Of a DNA stretch of 64,000 nt, positions 1-7,713 are shown piece by piece. The position numbers were made by a program, and so were the translations under genes. Source of the DNA: Bacillota bacterium (GTDB lineage: Bacteria; Bacillota; Bacilli; Bacillales_A; Planococcaceae); NCBI GenBank assembly GCA_018816185.1, contig JAHIWI010000008.1, forward strand, positions 62,001 through 126,000, in the 5' to 3' direction. Every line of letters begins with the position of its first letter. Position 1 is the stretch's first letter. The notes beneath the pieces were generated by a model that saw nothing but the letters and a program-made list of their open reading frames with translations, had not been told where the DNA came from and ran no database searches.

Positions 1-114
1 TGTTCCTAATATAAACCCAAAAATCAATGCAACAAATACAAATTTTAACGTTACCCAAATTCCTTCTAACATAAAAGGAATATAAGGCGTGATTTGACCA
101 AAGTCTAAATTCAT
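1..114 (-). CDS. Amino-acid ABC transporter permease, N-terminal fragment
   Basis: The first 38 codons of a minus-strand gene run off the left edge. The translation starts MNLDFGQITPYIPFMLEGIW and continues into a hydrophobic helix (VTLKFVFVALIFGFILG), the typical N-terminus of a His/Glu/Gln/Arg-type ABC permease. It starts 40 bases downstream of the solute-binding lipoprotein gene on the same strand, so the two probably form one operon, with an ATPase expected outside the window. The substrate cannot be read from this fragment. Confidence 0.75.
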   Translation of the reverse strand, partial: MNLDFGQITPYIPFMLEGIWVTLKFVFVALIFGFILGT

Positions 115-153
115 GCCTTACACCTCATTTCTATATTTTACTTTCACGCAAAC

Positions 154-939
154 TTATTCTTCTTTCAACCATTTGTCTTTCAATTCTTGCAACTTGCCAC
201 TTTCTTCAGCTTCTTTTAAGATTTCATTTACTTGGTCAACCAATTCGCTACCCTTAGGGAATGCAACTGCCATACCTGGGGAACTACTTGTTGGATCGTC
301 GAAGCCAGCTAATCCTTGTTCTTCAATGTATCCTTGAGCTACAGCCTTATCCATATAAGCAACATCAATTTTTTTAGACAATAACTCTTGAATCAGAACG
401 TTTGAGTTATCCACCGCTTTCATTTCAAAATCTACTGTTTCTTTTTGAATTTTCTTAGCACCATCTTCTTGAATTGTGCCTAATTGAACGCCAAGTGATT
501 TGCCTTTTAAGTCTTCGATCGTTTTAATATCCGAATCTTTTAATGTAATAAACATTTCACCTGAATGATTATATTCTGTAGAAAAATCGACGTTTTCCTT
601 ACGTTTATCTGTTGCTGACATACCGGATAACACCATATCAATTCGTTCTGTTTGCAATGCACCAATCAAGCCATCAAATTTCATATCTTGAATTTTAAGT
701 TCATATCCCAATTCATCGGCAATGTAATTAGCTAAATCAATATCAAAACCTTCAAAGTTCCCTTCAACATCTCTTGACTCGAACGGTGGGAAATCAGCTG
801 AAGTTGCCATTTCTATTACCTTTTTCTCCCCATTATTTGAAGAGTTTGCATCCTCATTTTTTGAAGACTCTCCTCCACAAGCACCAAGAAGCATTGCACT
901 AATTGTTATCGTTCCTACTAGACTCCATTTTTTCAACAT
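154..939 (-). CDS. Amino-acid ABC transporter substrate-binding lipoprotein
   Basis: 261 residues. The N-terminus is a lipoprotein signal (MLKKWSLVGTITISAMLLGACGG) with the lipobox LLGAC, so the mature protein should be acylated at Cys20 and anchored outside the membrane. The rest is a family 3 (SBP_bac_3) solute-binding fold, with the typical start ATSADFPPFESRD, the FDIDLANYIADELG segment and the DMVLSGMSATDKRKENVDFS motif. Start ATG follows AAGGAGGAATATAC. The permease gene lies 40 bases downstream. Family members bind glutamine, arginine, lysine or cystine; the sequence alone does not settle which. A short inverted repeat (ACACG/CGTGT, about 990-1008) upstream could be regulatory. Confidence 0.85.
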   Translation of the reverse strand: MLKKWSLVGTITISAMLLGACGGESSKNEDANSSNNGEKKVIEMATSADFPPFESRDVEGNFEGFDIDLANYIADELGYELKIQDMKFDGLIGALQTERIDMVLSGMSATDKRKENVDFSTEYNHSGEMFITLKDSDIKTIEDLKGKSLGVQLGTIQEDGAKKIQKETVDFEMKAVDNSNVLIQELLSKKIDVAYMDKAVAQGYIEEQGLAGFDDPTSSSPGMAVAFPKGSELVDQVNEILKEAEESGKLQELKDKWLKEE

Positions 940-1162
940 GTATATTCCTCCTTGTTAATGTATAATTATGCGATTAAATGGATTTTAACACGCTATTTAT
1001 AACGTGTATAGTATTTTTATTCAAAAAATAAAAGTTCCATAATTCTGAAAACTTATGATTAAGCATATGTATTGGAGAGGTTTAAGGGACTAAAAGAGTT
1101 TATTTGAAATGACGTTGTGAATAAATATGCATAAAAGAAGATTTGATTCATCGTCGAATAAA
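940..1162. other. Intergenic region between divergent genes
   Basis: AT-rich spacer between the minus-strand binding-protein gene and the plus-strand rhodanese gene. It contains the inverted repeat ACACG...CGTGT near 990-1008, probably in the promoter region of the transporter operon. No open reading frame or RNA could be supported. The regulatory sites of the rhodanese gene are listed separately. Confidence 0.5.
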
Positions 1163-1176
1163 ACCCCGCAGGGTAT
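1163..1176. promoter_or_regulatory. Candidate CsoR/CstR-family operator
   Basis: The sequence ACCCCGCAGGGTAT is a near-palindrome (reverse complement ATACCCTGCGGGGT), matching the general ATACCC...GGGGT form of CsoR/CstR-family operators. It ends 5 bases before the -35 box of the promoter of the rhodanese lipoprotein gene. CstR is known in Firmicutes as a persulfide sensor controlling rhodaneses, which makes this the likelier subtype. The regulator gene is not in the window. Confidence 0.45.
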
Positions 1177-1181
1177 ATGCT

Positions 1182-1209
1182 TTGACACGAGGCTTAGTAT
1201 CAATACAAT
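1182..1209 (+). promoter_or_regulatory. Sigma-A-type promoter of the rhodanese gene
   Basis: TTGACA (1182-1187), a 16-base spacer and TACAAT (1204-1209) make a strong vegetative promoter 36 bases before the rhodanese start codon. The candidate CsoR/CstR box lies immediately upstream. Confidence 0.6.
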
Positions 1210-1245
1210 AGGGAGTAGAAACAAATACGAATGTTGGAGGAAAAT

Positions 1246-1608
1246 ATGAAAAAATTAGTAGTTTTGATTGCCATCGTTACATTATTTCTTACTGCATGTG
1301 GTTCAGAAAATAGCTATGAAACGATTGAAATAGATACGATTCCACAAAAAATCGAAGAAGGGTACCAAGTGCTGGATGTTAGAGAGCCGTCTGAATATGA
1401 CATGGGACATATCGTTGGTGCCGAAAATAAGCCACTTTCTGAACTGAAAGCTGGTAACTTCGAAGGTTTGGATTCAAGTGAAAAGTATGTGGTAATTTGC
1501 CAAAGTGGAAATCGATCTAAAGAAGCTAGTGAAATCTTAACTGGTGAAGAATACTCAATCTTAAATGTTTCTACAGGCATGTCGTCTTGGACAGGGGAAA
1601 TCGAATAG
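1246..1608 (+). CDS. Rhodanese-domain lipoprotein
   Basis: 120 residues from the ATG preceded by TTGGAGGAAAAT; an ATG 15 bases upstream overlaps the ribosome binding site and is unlikely. Residues 1-18 form a lipoprotein signal ending in the lipobox LTAC, so it should sit on the outer face of the membrane. The remainder is one rhodanese domain: VLDVREPSEYDMGHI, then the active-site loop VICQSGNRS with the catalytic Cys. The loop size fits single-domain sulfurtransferases that handle persulfide or thiosulfate. It is monocistronic. The CsoR/CstR-like box upstream suggests induction by reactive sulfur species (inference). Its physiological acceptor is unknown. Confidence 0.85.
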   Translation: MKKLVVLIAIVTLFLTACGSENSYETIEIDTIPQKIEEGYQVLDVREPSEYDMGHIVGAENKPLSELKAGNFEGLDSSEKYVVICQSGNRSKEASEILTGEEYSILNVSTGMSSWTGEIE

Positions 1609-1687
1609 TCTCGACGAATTGTTAGGTATTTCAAGTTTTAGCATATTAACTAGTTCTATAAGTTGAATTCATTTGCCCGCTTGAGCA

Positions 1688-1720
1688 TACTAAATGAAAG
1701 ATACATAAATTCATTTAGTA
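1688..1720. promoter_or_regulatory. Perfect 11-bp inverted repeat before hrtB
   Basis: TACTAAATGAA (1688-1698) and TTCATTTAGTA (1710-1720) are perfect reverse complements separated by 11 bases. The right arm directly abuts the AGGATG ribosome binding site of the permease gene. This could be an operator for a repressor or an RNA hairpin masking translation. No run of T follows, so it is not a typical terminator. Confidence 0.45.
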
Positions 1721-1732
1721 GGATGTGAAGCG

Positions 1733-2800
1733 ATGTTTTTGGCGTGGAATGAAATTAAGAAAAACAAACTCCGATTTGTGTTAATCACGGGTGTTTTAAT
1801 GCTTGTTTCTTATTTAGTGTTTTTCTTATCTGGTCTGGCAAACGGACTAGAGAGCTTGAATCGAGAAGCGGTAGATAAGTGGGATGCTACGGGGATCGTT
1901 TTAACAGAGGAATCGGATAAGAGTATGCCTCAATCTTCGATGACAATTGAAGATGCAGACGCGATTGATGCGAATGAAATTGCTGTTATTGGTCAATTAA
2001 ACGCAGTTGCCACAAGTGCAGAAAATAAAGCAAACGTCGCCATTTTTGGGATTGAAGAAGACAGCTTTATTATGCCTGAAGTAACTGAAGGGGAAAGCTT
2101 CTCAAATGAAAATGAAGTCATTGCCAGTGATACATTACTAGAAGAAGGATTTAAACTTGGCGATGAATTAGAATTATCATCTACGGATGAAGTGTTGAAA
2201 ATTGTCGGATTTACTGAGTCAGCAAGATTTAATGCAGCACCAGTGTTGTATGGCGATTTATCGACTTTCCAACGAGTGAAATTCGGTGAGGCAGCTGGCG
2301 AAAATGAGAACCAAATTAATGCAGCGGTTATTCGAACGGACGATTTGTCGAAAGTAACAATTGATGATAACTTTGAATTAATTGAAACCGAAACATTTAT
2401 CGAAAATCTACCTGGTTATACGGAACAAAGTTTAACACTCACATTTATGATTTATTTCTTATTTGTTATTTCATCTGTGATTGTGGCTATATTCCTTTAT
2501 GTTTTAACAGTACAAAAAATTAGTATGTTTGGTGTAATGAAAGCACAAGGGATTTCAAACCGATACCTTGCGAATTCTGTTGTTGCCCAAACATTTATAT
2601 TAGCAGCAATTGGGGTAGTGGTAGGATTTGGATTAACATTGTTAACTGGAGCATTTCTACCCGCGGCAGTTCCAGTAGCCTTTGACCTTGTAACCATGAT
2701 GATCTACGGACTAGTATTAATAGCAGTTGCCATAGTTGGCGCAGTATTTTCTGTCTGGACCATTGTGAAAATTGATCCACTGAAAGCGATAGGGGGCTAA
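1733..2800 (+). CDS. hrtB: HrtB-like ABC transporter permease (putative heme efflux)
   Basis: 355 residues, FtsX/MacB-type topology: one N-terminal helix (about 16-36), a large extracytoplasmic domain (about 40-230) and three C-terminal helices. The N-terminus (FLAWNEIKKNKLRFVLITGVLM), the segment YVLTVQKISMFGVMKAQGISN and the end VKIDPLKAIGG agree with what I recall of Staphylococcus HrtB in sequence and length. In HrtBA the permease and HrtA export excess heme. The ATPase gene follows after 3 bases, so they are co-transcribed. The usual HssRS sensor pair is not adjacent, so control may differ; an 11-bp inverted repeat sits just upstream. The general family is certain, the heme role probable. 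Confidence 0.75.
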   Translation: MFLAWNEIKKNKLRFVLITGVLMLVSYLVFFLSGLANGLESLNREAVDKWDATGIVLTEESDKSMPQSSMTIEDADAIDANEIAVIGQLNAVATSAENKANVAIFGIEEDSFIMPEVTEGESFSNENEVIASDTLLEEGFKLGDELELSSTDEVLKIVGFTESARFNAAPVLYGDLSTFQRVKFGEAAGENENQINAAVIRTDDLSKVTIDDNFELIETETFIENLPGYTEQSLTLTFMIYFLFVISSVIVAIFLYVLTVQKISMFGVMKAQGISNRYLANSVVAQTFILAAIGVVVGFGLTLLTGAFLPAAVPVAFDLVTMMIYGLVLIAVAIVGAVFSVWTIVKIDPLKAIGG

Positions 2801-2803
2801 ACC

Positions 2804-3472
2804 ATGGCTGTATTGGAATTAAATCAAGTTACGAAATCCTTCGGTGAAGGTCATAAAAAAGTAGAGGCTATGAAAGAAACAGAGTTTAAAGCTGAAAAAG
2901 GTGAATTGATTGCCGTCATCGGTCCTTCTGGTTCAGGGAAAAGTACATTTTTAACCGTTGCTGGAGGTCTTCAAACTCCTACTAGTGGAGAAGTAATTAT
3001 TAACAATCAAAACATTACCAAGCTGGCTGAAAAGAAGAGGTCAAATATACGATTACAGGAAATTGGTTTTATTCTGCAGTCTTCCAATCTTGTTCCGTTC
3101 CTCACGGTTGACAACCAAATGCGGTTGCTCGATAAGGTGAAAAAAGGCAATATGACGAAGGAAGAGTTAGAGCAATTGTATAATGATTTAGGGATTTATG
3201 ACTTGAAGCAAAAATATCCATCAGATTTATCGGGTGGTGAGCGACAACGTGTGGCAATCGCCAAATCCTTATACAGTAACCCATCTATTCTCTTAGCAGA
3301 TGAGCCAACAGCATCTCTTGACTCAGATCGAGCATATGAAGTAATGGAGCTTTTGCAAACAGAAACGAAGAATAAAAACACCACAACAATTGTCGTCACT
3401 CACGATACTCGCCTCATCGATTATTGTGATAAGGTATTCAAAATGACAGATGGTGTACTCGCCTTACAATAA
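2804..3472 (+). CDS. hrtA: HrtA-like ABC transporter ATP-binding protein
   Basis: 222 residues, the usual length of a LolD/MacB/HrtA-type ATPase. Walker A is GPSGSGKST (about residues 40-48), the Q-loop is near FILQSSNLVPF, the signature is LSGGERQRVA and Walker B is ILLADEPTAS, followed by the switch histidine in VVTHD. It powers the membrane protein encoded 3 bases upstream. Together they form a two-gene operon closed by a strong hairpin. Heme export is inferred from the permease. Confidence 0.75.
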   Translation: MAVLELNQVTKSFGEGHKKVEAMKETEFKAEKGELIAVIGPSGSGKSTFLTVAGGLQTPTSGEVIINNQNITKLAEKKRSNIRLQEIGFILQSSNLVPFLTVDNQMRLLDKVKKGNMTKEELEQLYNDLGIYDLKQKYPSDLSGGERQRVAIAKSLYSNPSILLADEPTASLDSDRAYEVMELLQTETKNKNTTTIVVTHDTRLIDYCDKVFKMTDGVLALQ

Positions 3473-3475
3473 TAA

Positions 3476-3516
3476 TGAAAGGACCTTCCAATTATCAGGA
3501 AGGTCCTTTCATTTTG
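3476..3516 (+). terminator. Rho-independent terminator of hrtBA
   Basis: Arms AAAGGACCTTCC and GGAAGGTCCTTT around an 8-base loop, followed by CATTTTG. It starts a few bases after the hrtA stop codon. Confidence 0.8.
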
Positions 3517-3634
3517 TAGATGATTAAGAATGTGAATTCCAATGTAGTGGATGCGTTCTTCACATTGTCCTTCTTAAATTAGTGATTTCTTTAAAAGATA
3601 TACACATACCTCTGCTTGCTATTATGTCAGGAAA

Positions 3635-3803
3635 ATGGTCGGCTGTTTCTGAAGACTCCTGCGGAAAAACGAAACACGCTAGACCCCACAGGCAACGAAT
3701 TGTGCACAATTCGTTTGCGACGAGTAACCGCAGGAGCATAGGTTTTTAACAGGAGAGGAGGCTTGCGTTTCGTCCGCGGAAAGCGAAGGAAATAGCCGAC
3801 CAT
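3635..3803. repeat. MITE-like dispersed element with 10-bp terminal inverted repeats
   Basis: A 169-bp, GC-richer block bounded by the perfect terminal inverted repeats ATGGTCGGCT (3635-3644) and AGCCGACCAT (3794-3803). Inside is a perfect 20-bp palindrome, ACGAATTGTGCACAATTCGT (3695-3714), and short GGAG/CGCGGAAAGCG blocks that recur in other intergenic copies of the window (near 22988, 30114, 46374, 50328 and 50421). No protein is encoded that I would support. It behaves like a small non-autonomous mobile or structured-RNA repeat. Confidence 0.65.
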
Positions 3804-3838
3804 ATACATAATAATTCAATTTTTTAAGTACATTGCTT

Positions 3839-3967
3839 TCACATGGTTTTTAATGAAATTAAAGCTTCATGAATTAATTGAAGTTTCGTTTCGACACGGT
3901 GCATCAAATAGAAAGACACGAAAATCGGAAACCCAACTTCTTGGATTACAGTTAGCCATTCGTTCAT
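3839..3967 (-). CDS. yvrJ: YvrJ family small membrane protein
   Basis: A 42-residue reading frame with a strong AAAAGGAGGAAAACAA ribosome binding site. The translation begins MNEWLTVIQEVGFPIFVSF and continues YLMHRVETKLQLIHEAL, the form of YvrJ proteins: one short membrane helix with the GFPI motif, then a charged helix. It lies downstream of the DUF1659 and DUF2922 genes on the same strand, the usual neighbours of YvrJ, which confirms a gene this short. Function is unknown in the family. Confidence 0.75.
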   Translation of the reverse strand: MNEWLTVIQEVGFPIFVSFYLMHRVETKLQLIHEALISLKTM

Positions 3968-4082
3968 TTGTTTTCCTCCTTTTTAAAAGATAATGTGTGA
4001 AAAAGGCTGCACACAAAGGAAATTGTGGCAGCCAGTACACTGATATGAAAGTGTGGATTTTTGGATATCAGTATTTGAATAG

Positions 4083-4117
4083 ACATAGCTTGCACCACTT
4101 TTGGGTACAAGCTATGT
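4083..4117 (-). terminator. Terminator after the DUF1659-DUF2922 pair
   Basis: ACATAGCTTG and CAAGCTATGT are perfect arms separated by 15 bases. The hairpin ends a few bases before the stop codon of the DUF2922 gene read on the minus strand, so YvrJ further downstream may be expressed separately or by read-through. Confidence 0.6.
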
Positions 4118-4122
4118 TTTGA

Positions 4123-4332
4123 TTACAATTCAGTTACGTTACGTTCAACAATACGTGCCTGATCTGCAGAGACTAAGTTAGCACCGTCTGCGTAAAAGAC
4201 ATTGCTAGCTAACACGCCTTGCATACCACTTACTACTTCTGCTCCAGTAAGGTCTGCACGCGGCTCGTCTACCGAAATCGTAAACTTTTTACCTTGAGCT
4301 GTATTAAACAGCATTTCTAAAACTTTTGCCAT
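4123..4332 (-). CDS. DUF2922 domain protein
   Basis: 69 residues, MAKVLEMLFNTAQGKKFTIS with the later motif VDEPRADLTGAEV, characteristic of DUF2922. This small family is nearly always encoded next to DUF1659 and YvrJ, as here. It starts 20 bases after the DUF1659 stop with a good AAAGGGGAAATG ribosome binding site. No signal peptide or membrane segment. Biochemical role unknown. Confidence 0.75.
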   Translation of the reverse strand: MAKVLEMLFNTAQGKKFTISVDEPRADLTGAEVVSGMQGVLASNVFYADGANLVSADQARIVERNVTEL

Positions 4333-4352
4333 TGGTCATTTCCCCTTTCAAA

Positions 4353-4571
4353 TTAGTTTTGGATGTTTCCTGTTTCAATCTTTTCTGCAGCTAATAATGG
4401 ACGTGATGAGAATCCAGCTAAAATCGTTGTGACATCTAATAACTGATCTGCTGTAGACGCTTCATTTACGTTGCGATATGATTTCGATTTTCTGATAACC
4501 TTCCCATCTTGAGTCATACCTGCTTCAAACGTCAATCGAACAATTCCTTGTTTAAATTCGATGTTTGCCAT
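4353..4571 (-). CDS. DUF1659 domain protein
   Basis: 72 residues from the ATG that follows AAAGGAGGTGGTAAAC; an upstream in-frame GTG lies inside the ribosome binding site. The pattern (NIEFKQGIVRLTFEAGMTQDGKVIRKSKSY, then LLDVTTILAGFSSRPL) matches DUF1659. DUF1659 and DUF2922 are similar-sized companions, probably interacting small proteins, but no function is established. Confidence 0.75.
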   Translation of the reverse strand: MANIEFKQGIVRLTFEAGMTQDGKVIRKSKSYRNVNEASTADQLLDVTTILAGFSSRPLLAAEKIETGNIQN

Positions 4572-4740
4572 GTTTACCACCTCCTTTCATAACATACATA
4601 GAAAGGAAGTTGTGAAAAGTGGACAAGTTTGGAAAATAAAGTTGTAAATATCTGAATCTTTAGATACGGAATAGAGAGGATTTGGTATTCTTATTAATAT
4701 AGGGATTAAAACTAGGGCATAGAGAAGGGGTCTTTTATTA

Positions 4741-5301
4741 ATGGAACAAACGAAGAAACCGAAAAATGAGATTTGGGAATGGTCGAAGGCATTAATAATA
4801 GCTTTTGGACTCGCATTTATTATCCGCTATTTTTTATTTACACCGATCGTAGTAGATGGGGAATCCATGATGCCGACTTTAGAACATGGGGAGCGAATGG
4901 TTGTAAATAAAATTGGCTACCAAATTGGAGAACTTCAACGATTTGATATCGTCGTATTCCATGCCTCACAAGAAAAAGATTATGTAAAACGTGTGATTGG
5001 ATTGCCTGGTGATCACGTTGCGTATAAGAATGACCAGCTCTATATAAACGGTGAAATACAAGAAGAACCTTATCTAGATTCATATAAGGCTCAATTGCCT
5101 TCAGGAACTTTAACGGAAGACTTTACATTGGAAGAATATACTCAAAAATCAATCATTCCGGAAGGGTATGTTTTTGTAATGGGGGATAATCGACGAAATA
5201 GTTTGGATAGCCGTGAAATTGGACTGGTTTCCATTGAAGAGATTATTGGAGACACAAATGTTGTCTTTTGGCCGCTTAATGAAATGGGTCTTGTAAAGTA
5301 A
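4741..5301 (+). CDS. Type I signal peptidase
   Basis: 186 residues, the usual size for Bacillus SipS/T-type peptidases. One N-terminal membrane helix (about 15-33) is followed by the catalytic-serine box GESMMPTL with Ser42, and the general-base lysine Lys83 in DYVKRVIGLPGD; the box near MGDNRRNSLDSRE is also intact. It cleaves signal peptides of exported proteins on the outer face of the membrane. Several secreted proteins in this window would be clients. It is followed after 13 bases by an acetyltransferase gene, possibly co-transcribed. Confidence 0.9.
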   Translation: MEQTKKPKNEIWEWSKALIIAFGLAFIIRYFLFTPIVVDGESMMPTLEHGERMVVNKIGYQIGELQRFDIVVFHASQEKDYVKRVIGLPGDHVAYKNDQLYINGEIQEEPYLDSYKAQLPSGTLTEDFTLEEYTQKSIIPEGYVFVMGDNRRNSLDSREIGLVSIEEIIGDTNVVFWPLNEMGLVK

Positions 5302-5314
5302 ATAGGAGGAACAC

Positions 5315-5737
5315 ATGAAAACAACAAATAAGTGGAATGAAGTAGATAGTGTCTATATTCGAAAAAAACTCATTGAGTATAACCTCACAAAAATACCTGA
5401 GGAAGTAAAACATGCTGTGGAAAAGGTTAGTTCAATCCTAAGAAATGATGAAGGGGATATTGTTGGAGGTATTACTGGAAATATTAACTGGTATTGCTTA
5501 CATATCGATTTTCTATGGGTAGATGAATCTCTTCGAGGAAAAGGTTATGGAAAAGAGTTAATAAAGAATATAGAGGAAATAGCAAAAAAAAATAAATGCC
5601 GTATTATTCAATTAGATACTTTTAGCTTTCAGGCGCCGGACTTTTATGTCGCGTGTGGTTATAAAATAGTTGGAGTGATTGAAAATCATCCAACGGATTC
5701 GATGAATCAATATTATTTAGCGAAACAATTACTATAA
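5315..5737 (+). CDS. GNAT family N-acetyltransferase
   Basis: 140 residues with one GNAT fold: motif A around LWVDESLRGKGYGKELI (acetyl-CoA pyrophosphate loop RGKGYG) and the C-terminal beta strand FYVACGYKIVGVIENH. The start ATG has AGGAGGAACAC. No substrate can be inferred. It follows the signal peptidase gene closely. Confidence 0.8.
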   Translation: MKTTNKWNEVDSVYIRKKLIEYNLTKIPEEVKHAVEKVSSILRNDEGDIVGGITGNINWYCLHIDFLWVDESLRGKGYGKELIKNIEEIAKKNKCRIIQLDTFSFQAPDFYVACGYKIVGVIENHPTDSMNQYYLAKQLL

Positions 5738-5785
5738 CTTTTATTGATGTGAACGAAAAACTCACCAAAAGGAGCTGTGTTATCT

Positions 5786-6208
5786 ATGTATGAACAAAAA
5801 ACAAAGGAAACAAATCACAGTGTCATTGAGTTTATTGAAGCGGTTGAAAGTCCTAAAAAACGTGAAGATGCCTATAAATTATTAGATATTTTCACAGAAA
5901 CAACAGGTCATGAAGCTAAAATGTGGGGTCCCTCCATTATTGGGTTTGGGAGTTACCACTATAAATATCCAACAGGTCATGAAGGTGATGCACCACTGGT
6001 TGGGTTCTCGCCAAGGAAAGCTAAAATCAGTTTGTATTTTGCGACAGGCGATACAAAACGTGAAGAGTTACTTCAGAAATTCGGAAAGCACACATCTGGT
6101 AAGGCATGTGTTTATGTCAATAAAGTAGATGATATCGATGTTGATGTTTTAAAGGAATTAATTTCCCAGTCTATTTCATTTTTACAAGATTTATATCCAA
6201 CAACTTGA
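5786..6208 (+). CDS. DUF1801 domain protein
   Basis: 140 residues from the ATG preceded at 11 bases by AAAGGAGC; an in-frame GTG 9 bases upstream is too close to that site. The sequence (EFIEAVESPKKREDAYKLLDIF, then MWGPSIIGFGSYHYKYPTGHEG) is a typical DUF1801/YdhG-like fold, small alpha-beta proteins of unclear function related to the iron chaperone frataxin-like group. No membrane segment. Short gap from the GNAT gene, so perhaps the same transcript. Confidence 0.75.
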   Translation: MYEQKTKETNHSVIEFIEAVESPKKREDAYKLLDIFTETTGHEAKMWGPSIIGFGSYHYKYPTGHEGDAPLVGFSPRKAKISLYFATGDTKREELLQKFGKHTSGKACVYVNKVDDIDVDVLKELISQSISFLQDLYPTT

Positions 6209-6218
6209 GAATCTTTGA

Positions 6219-6548
6219 TTACACTTCAAAATACAGGTGTTTATGAAGACTACACCCTGGGTTAAATGAACTTTTGCAAGAAGGACAAGTAGAGTTGCAA
6301 GAAAGATAGTCTTCAATCGTCAGTTCATGGCCACAAGACCCACATAAAATGGCTTTTTGATCGAATTGACTAATAGGCCAAACTTGTGGTGACTCGCAAC
6401 CAAATTCATCGTGACAAGAGAAGCAAGAATAGTACGTATTGCAACAATAAAACTTGATAGCTATTCGGTCTATTTCAGAATGGTAATGATGGCAACGTGT
6501 TTCACTGTCAACATCATTGCCTTTTACTATGTGTCCGTGAATAATCAT
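6219..6548 (-). CDS. CHY-type zinc finger protein
   Basis: 109 residues rich in Cys and His. The pattern begins RCHHYHSEIDRIAIKFYCCNTYYSCFSCHDE and continues with CGSCGHELT and CPSCKSSFNPGCSLHKHLYFEV, the CHY zinc finger of bacterial and fungal HOT13-type proteins. It should bind two or three Zn ions. Start ATG has TTTTGGAGGACTTTAA. It is convergent with the DUF1801 gene and divergent from the AraC-type regulator. Role unknown. Confidence 0.8.
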   Translation of the reverse strand: MIIHGHIVKGNDVDSETRCHHYHSEIDRIAIKFYCCNTYYSCFSCHDEFGCESPQVWPISQFDQKAILCGSCGHELTIEDYLSCNSTCPSCKSSFNPGCSLHKHLYFEV

Positions 6549-6641
6549 TTAAAGTCCTCCAAAATTAATTGTTCATACTAAAAGAAAATCGTTTCCAAAA
6601 GTATACTACTTGCCAAAAATGCTTGCATCCATAATCTTTTT

Positions 6642-6674
6642 CACCTGTCATATGAAAGCAGTAATTGACAGGTG
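6642..6674. promoter_or_regulatory. 9-bp inverted repeat between divergent genes
   Basis: CACCTGTCA (6642-6650) and TGACAGGTG (6666-6674) are perfect inverted arms with a 15-base spacer. It lies between the divergent CHY and AraC-type genes, 44 bases before the AraC-type start. Either an operator, perhaps autoregulatory, or an RNA hairpin. Confidence 0.35.
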
Positions 6675-6717
6675 TTTGTTTCGAAAAAAAGTTAAAGTGG
6701 ATATACGAGGTGATTAC

Positions 6718-7593
6718 ATGAATTGGATAGAGTCGCTACAGAAATCAATCGATTATTTGGAAGATCATTTAGATTCGGAAATCAATGTGGAAGATGCAGC
6801 AACGGCAGCAAATGTTTCAGTCTTTCATTTCCAACGAATTTTTTTGGTTCTTACAGATATTAGTGTGATGGAATATGTGCGGCGACGGAGATTGACTCTT
6901 GCTGCGCAGGAGCTAGCATTAAAGACCGTTAAAGTAATCGATGTAGCATTGAAATATGGTTATGAAACACCAGAAGCTTTCGCCAAAGCATTTAAGCGAC
7001 AGCACGGCATGTCACCGAGTGATGCTCGTTCTTCGCAAAAAGGATTGATCTCGTATAATCGTTTAGTCATCTCAGTTCAGTTAAAAGGAGCATATCCAAT
7101 GAAGGTAAGAATTGAAGAAAAAGAAGCTTTTCAAATTTTAGGTGTTAAGAGGACTTTCTCTTGTGAAAATGGAGAAAACACGAGAGAGATTCCGAAAATG
7201 TGGCAAGAAGCTCATCAAAATGGTATCAATGATGAATTGACTCATTTGAATAATGGGGCTGTTAAAGGGATGTTAGGTGTATGTCGCATGATGGACACGT
7301 CAACTAGCACAATGGAATATTGGATTGCCGCAGCAATGGAAGGTAATGAATTTCCAGAAAGATATGAAGCGTATGAAATTCCTTCAGCAACTTACGCAAT
7401 ATTTGAAGTGGTTGGTCCGATGCCGGAAGCGATCCAAACGATGTGGGAAAAAATTTATAGTGAATGGTTCCCGTCTAGTTCATAACGTCCAAGTGGATCA
7501 GCAGAATTAGAAGTCTATTCAAATGATAATGCCACCAAGGCTGATTACTATTCAGAGATTTGGATACCAGTAGTAAATAAAGAATCAAAATAA
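6718..7593 (+). pseudogene. AraC-family regulator with GyrI-like domain, broken by an in-frame stop
   Basis: The ATG at 6718 (GAGGTGATTAC before it) begins MNWIESLQKSIDYLEDHL. Residues about 10-105 are an AraC/XylS DNA-binding domain (two helix-turn-helix motifs, KYGYETPEAFAKAFKRQHGMSPSDAR). From about 125 comes a GyrI-like effector-binding domain. Translation stops at TAA 7483-7485 after EWFPSSS, but the same frame continues RPSGSAELEVYS...DYYSEIWIPVV to a stop at 7591-7593, which is the normal end of this family. One base change (probably a Tyr codon to TAA) thus removes the last 36 residues of a 291-residue protein. It could still make a truncated protein, or be inactive. Confidence 0.75.
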
Positions 7594-7713
7594 GTAATTG
7601 TGGCAGAACATTGAATGACTTGAGGACGAATTTTGATTAATTGTCGGTGCAATTCTGTACACCTTCTCGTGGACTATTTATAATGAACGTTGTAGAAGCG
7701 GGAGGTTATAACG

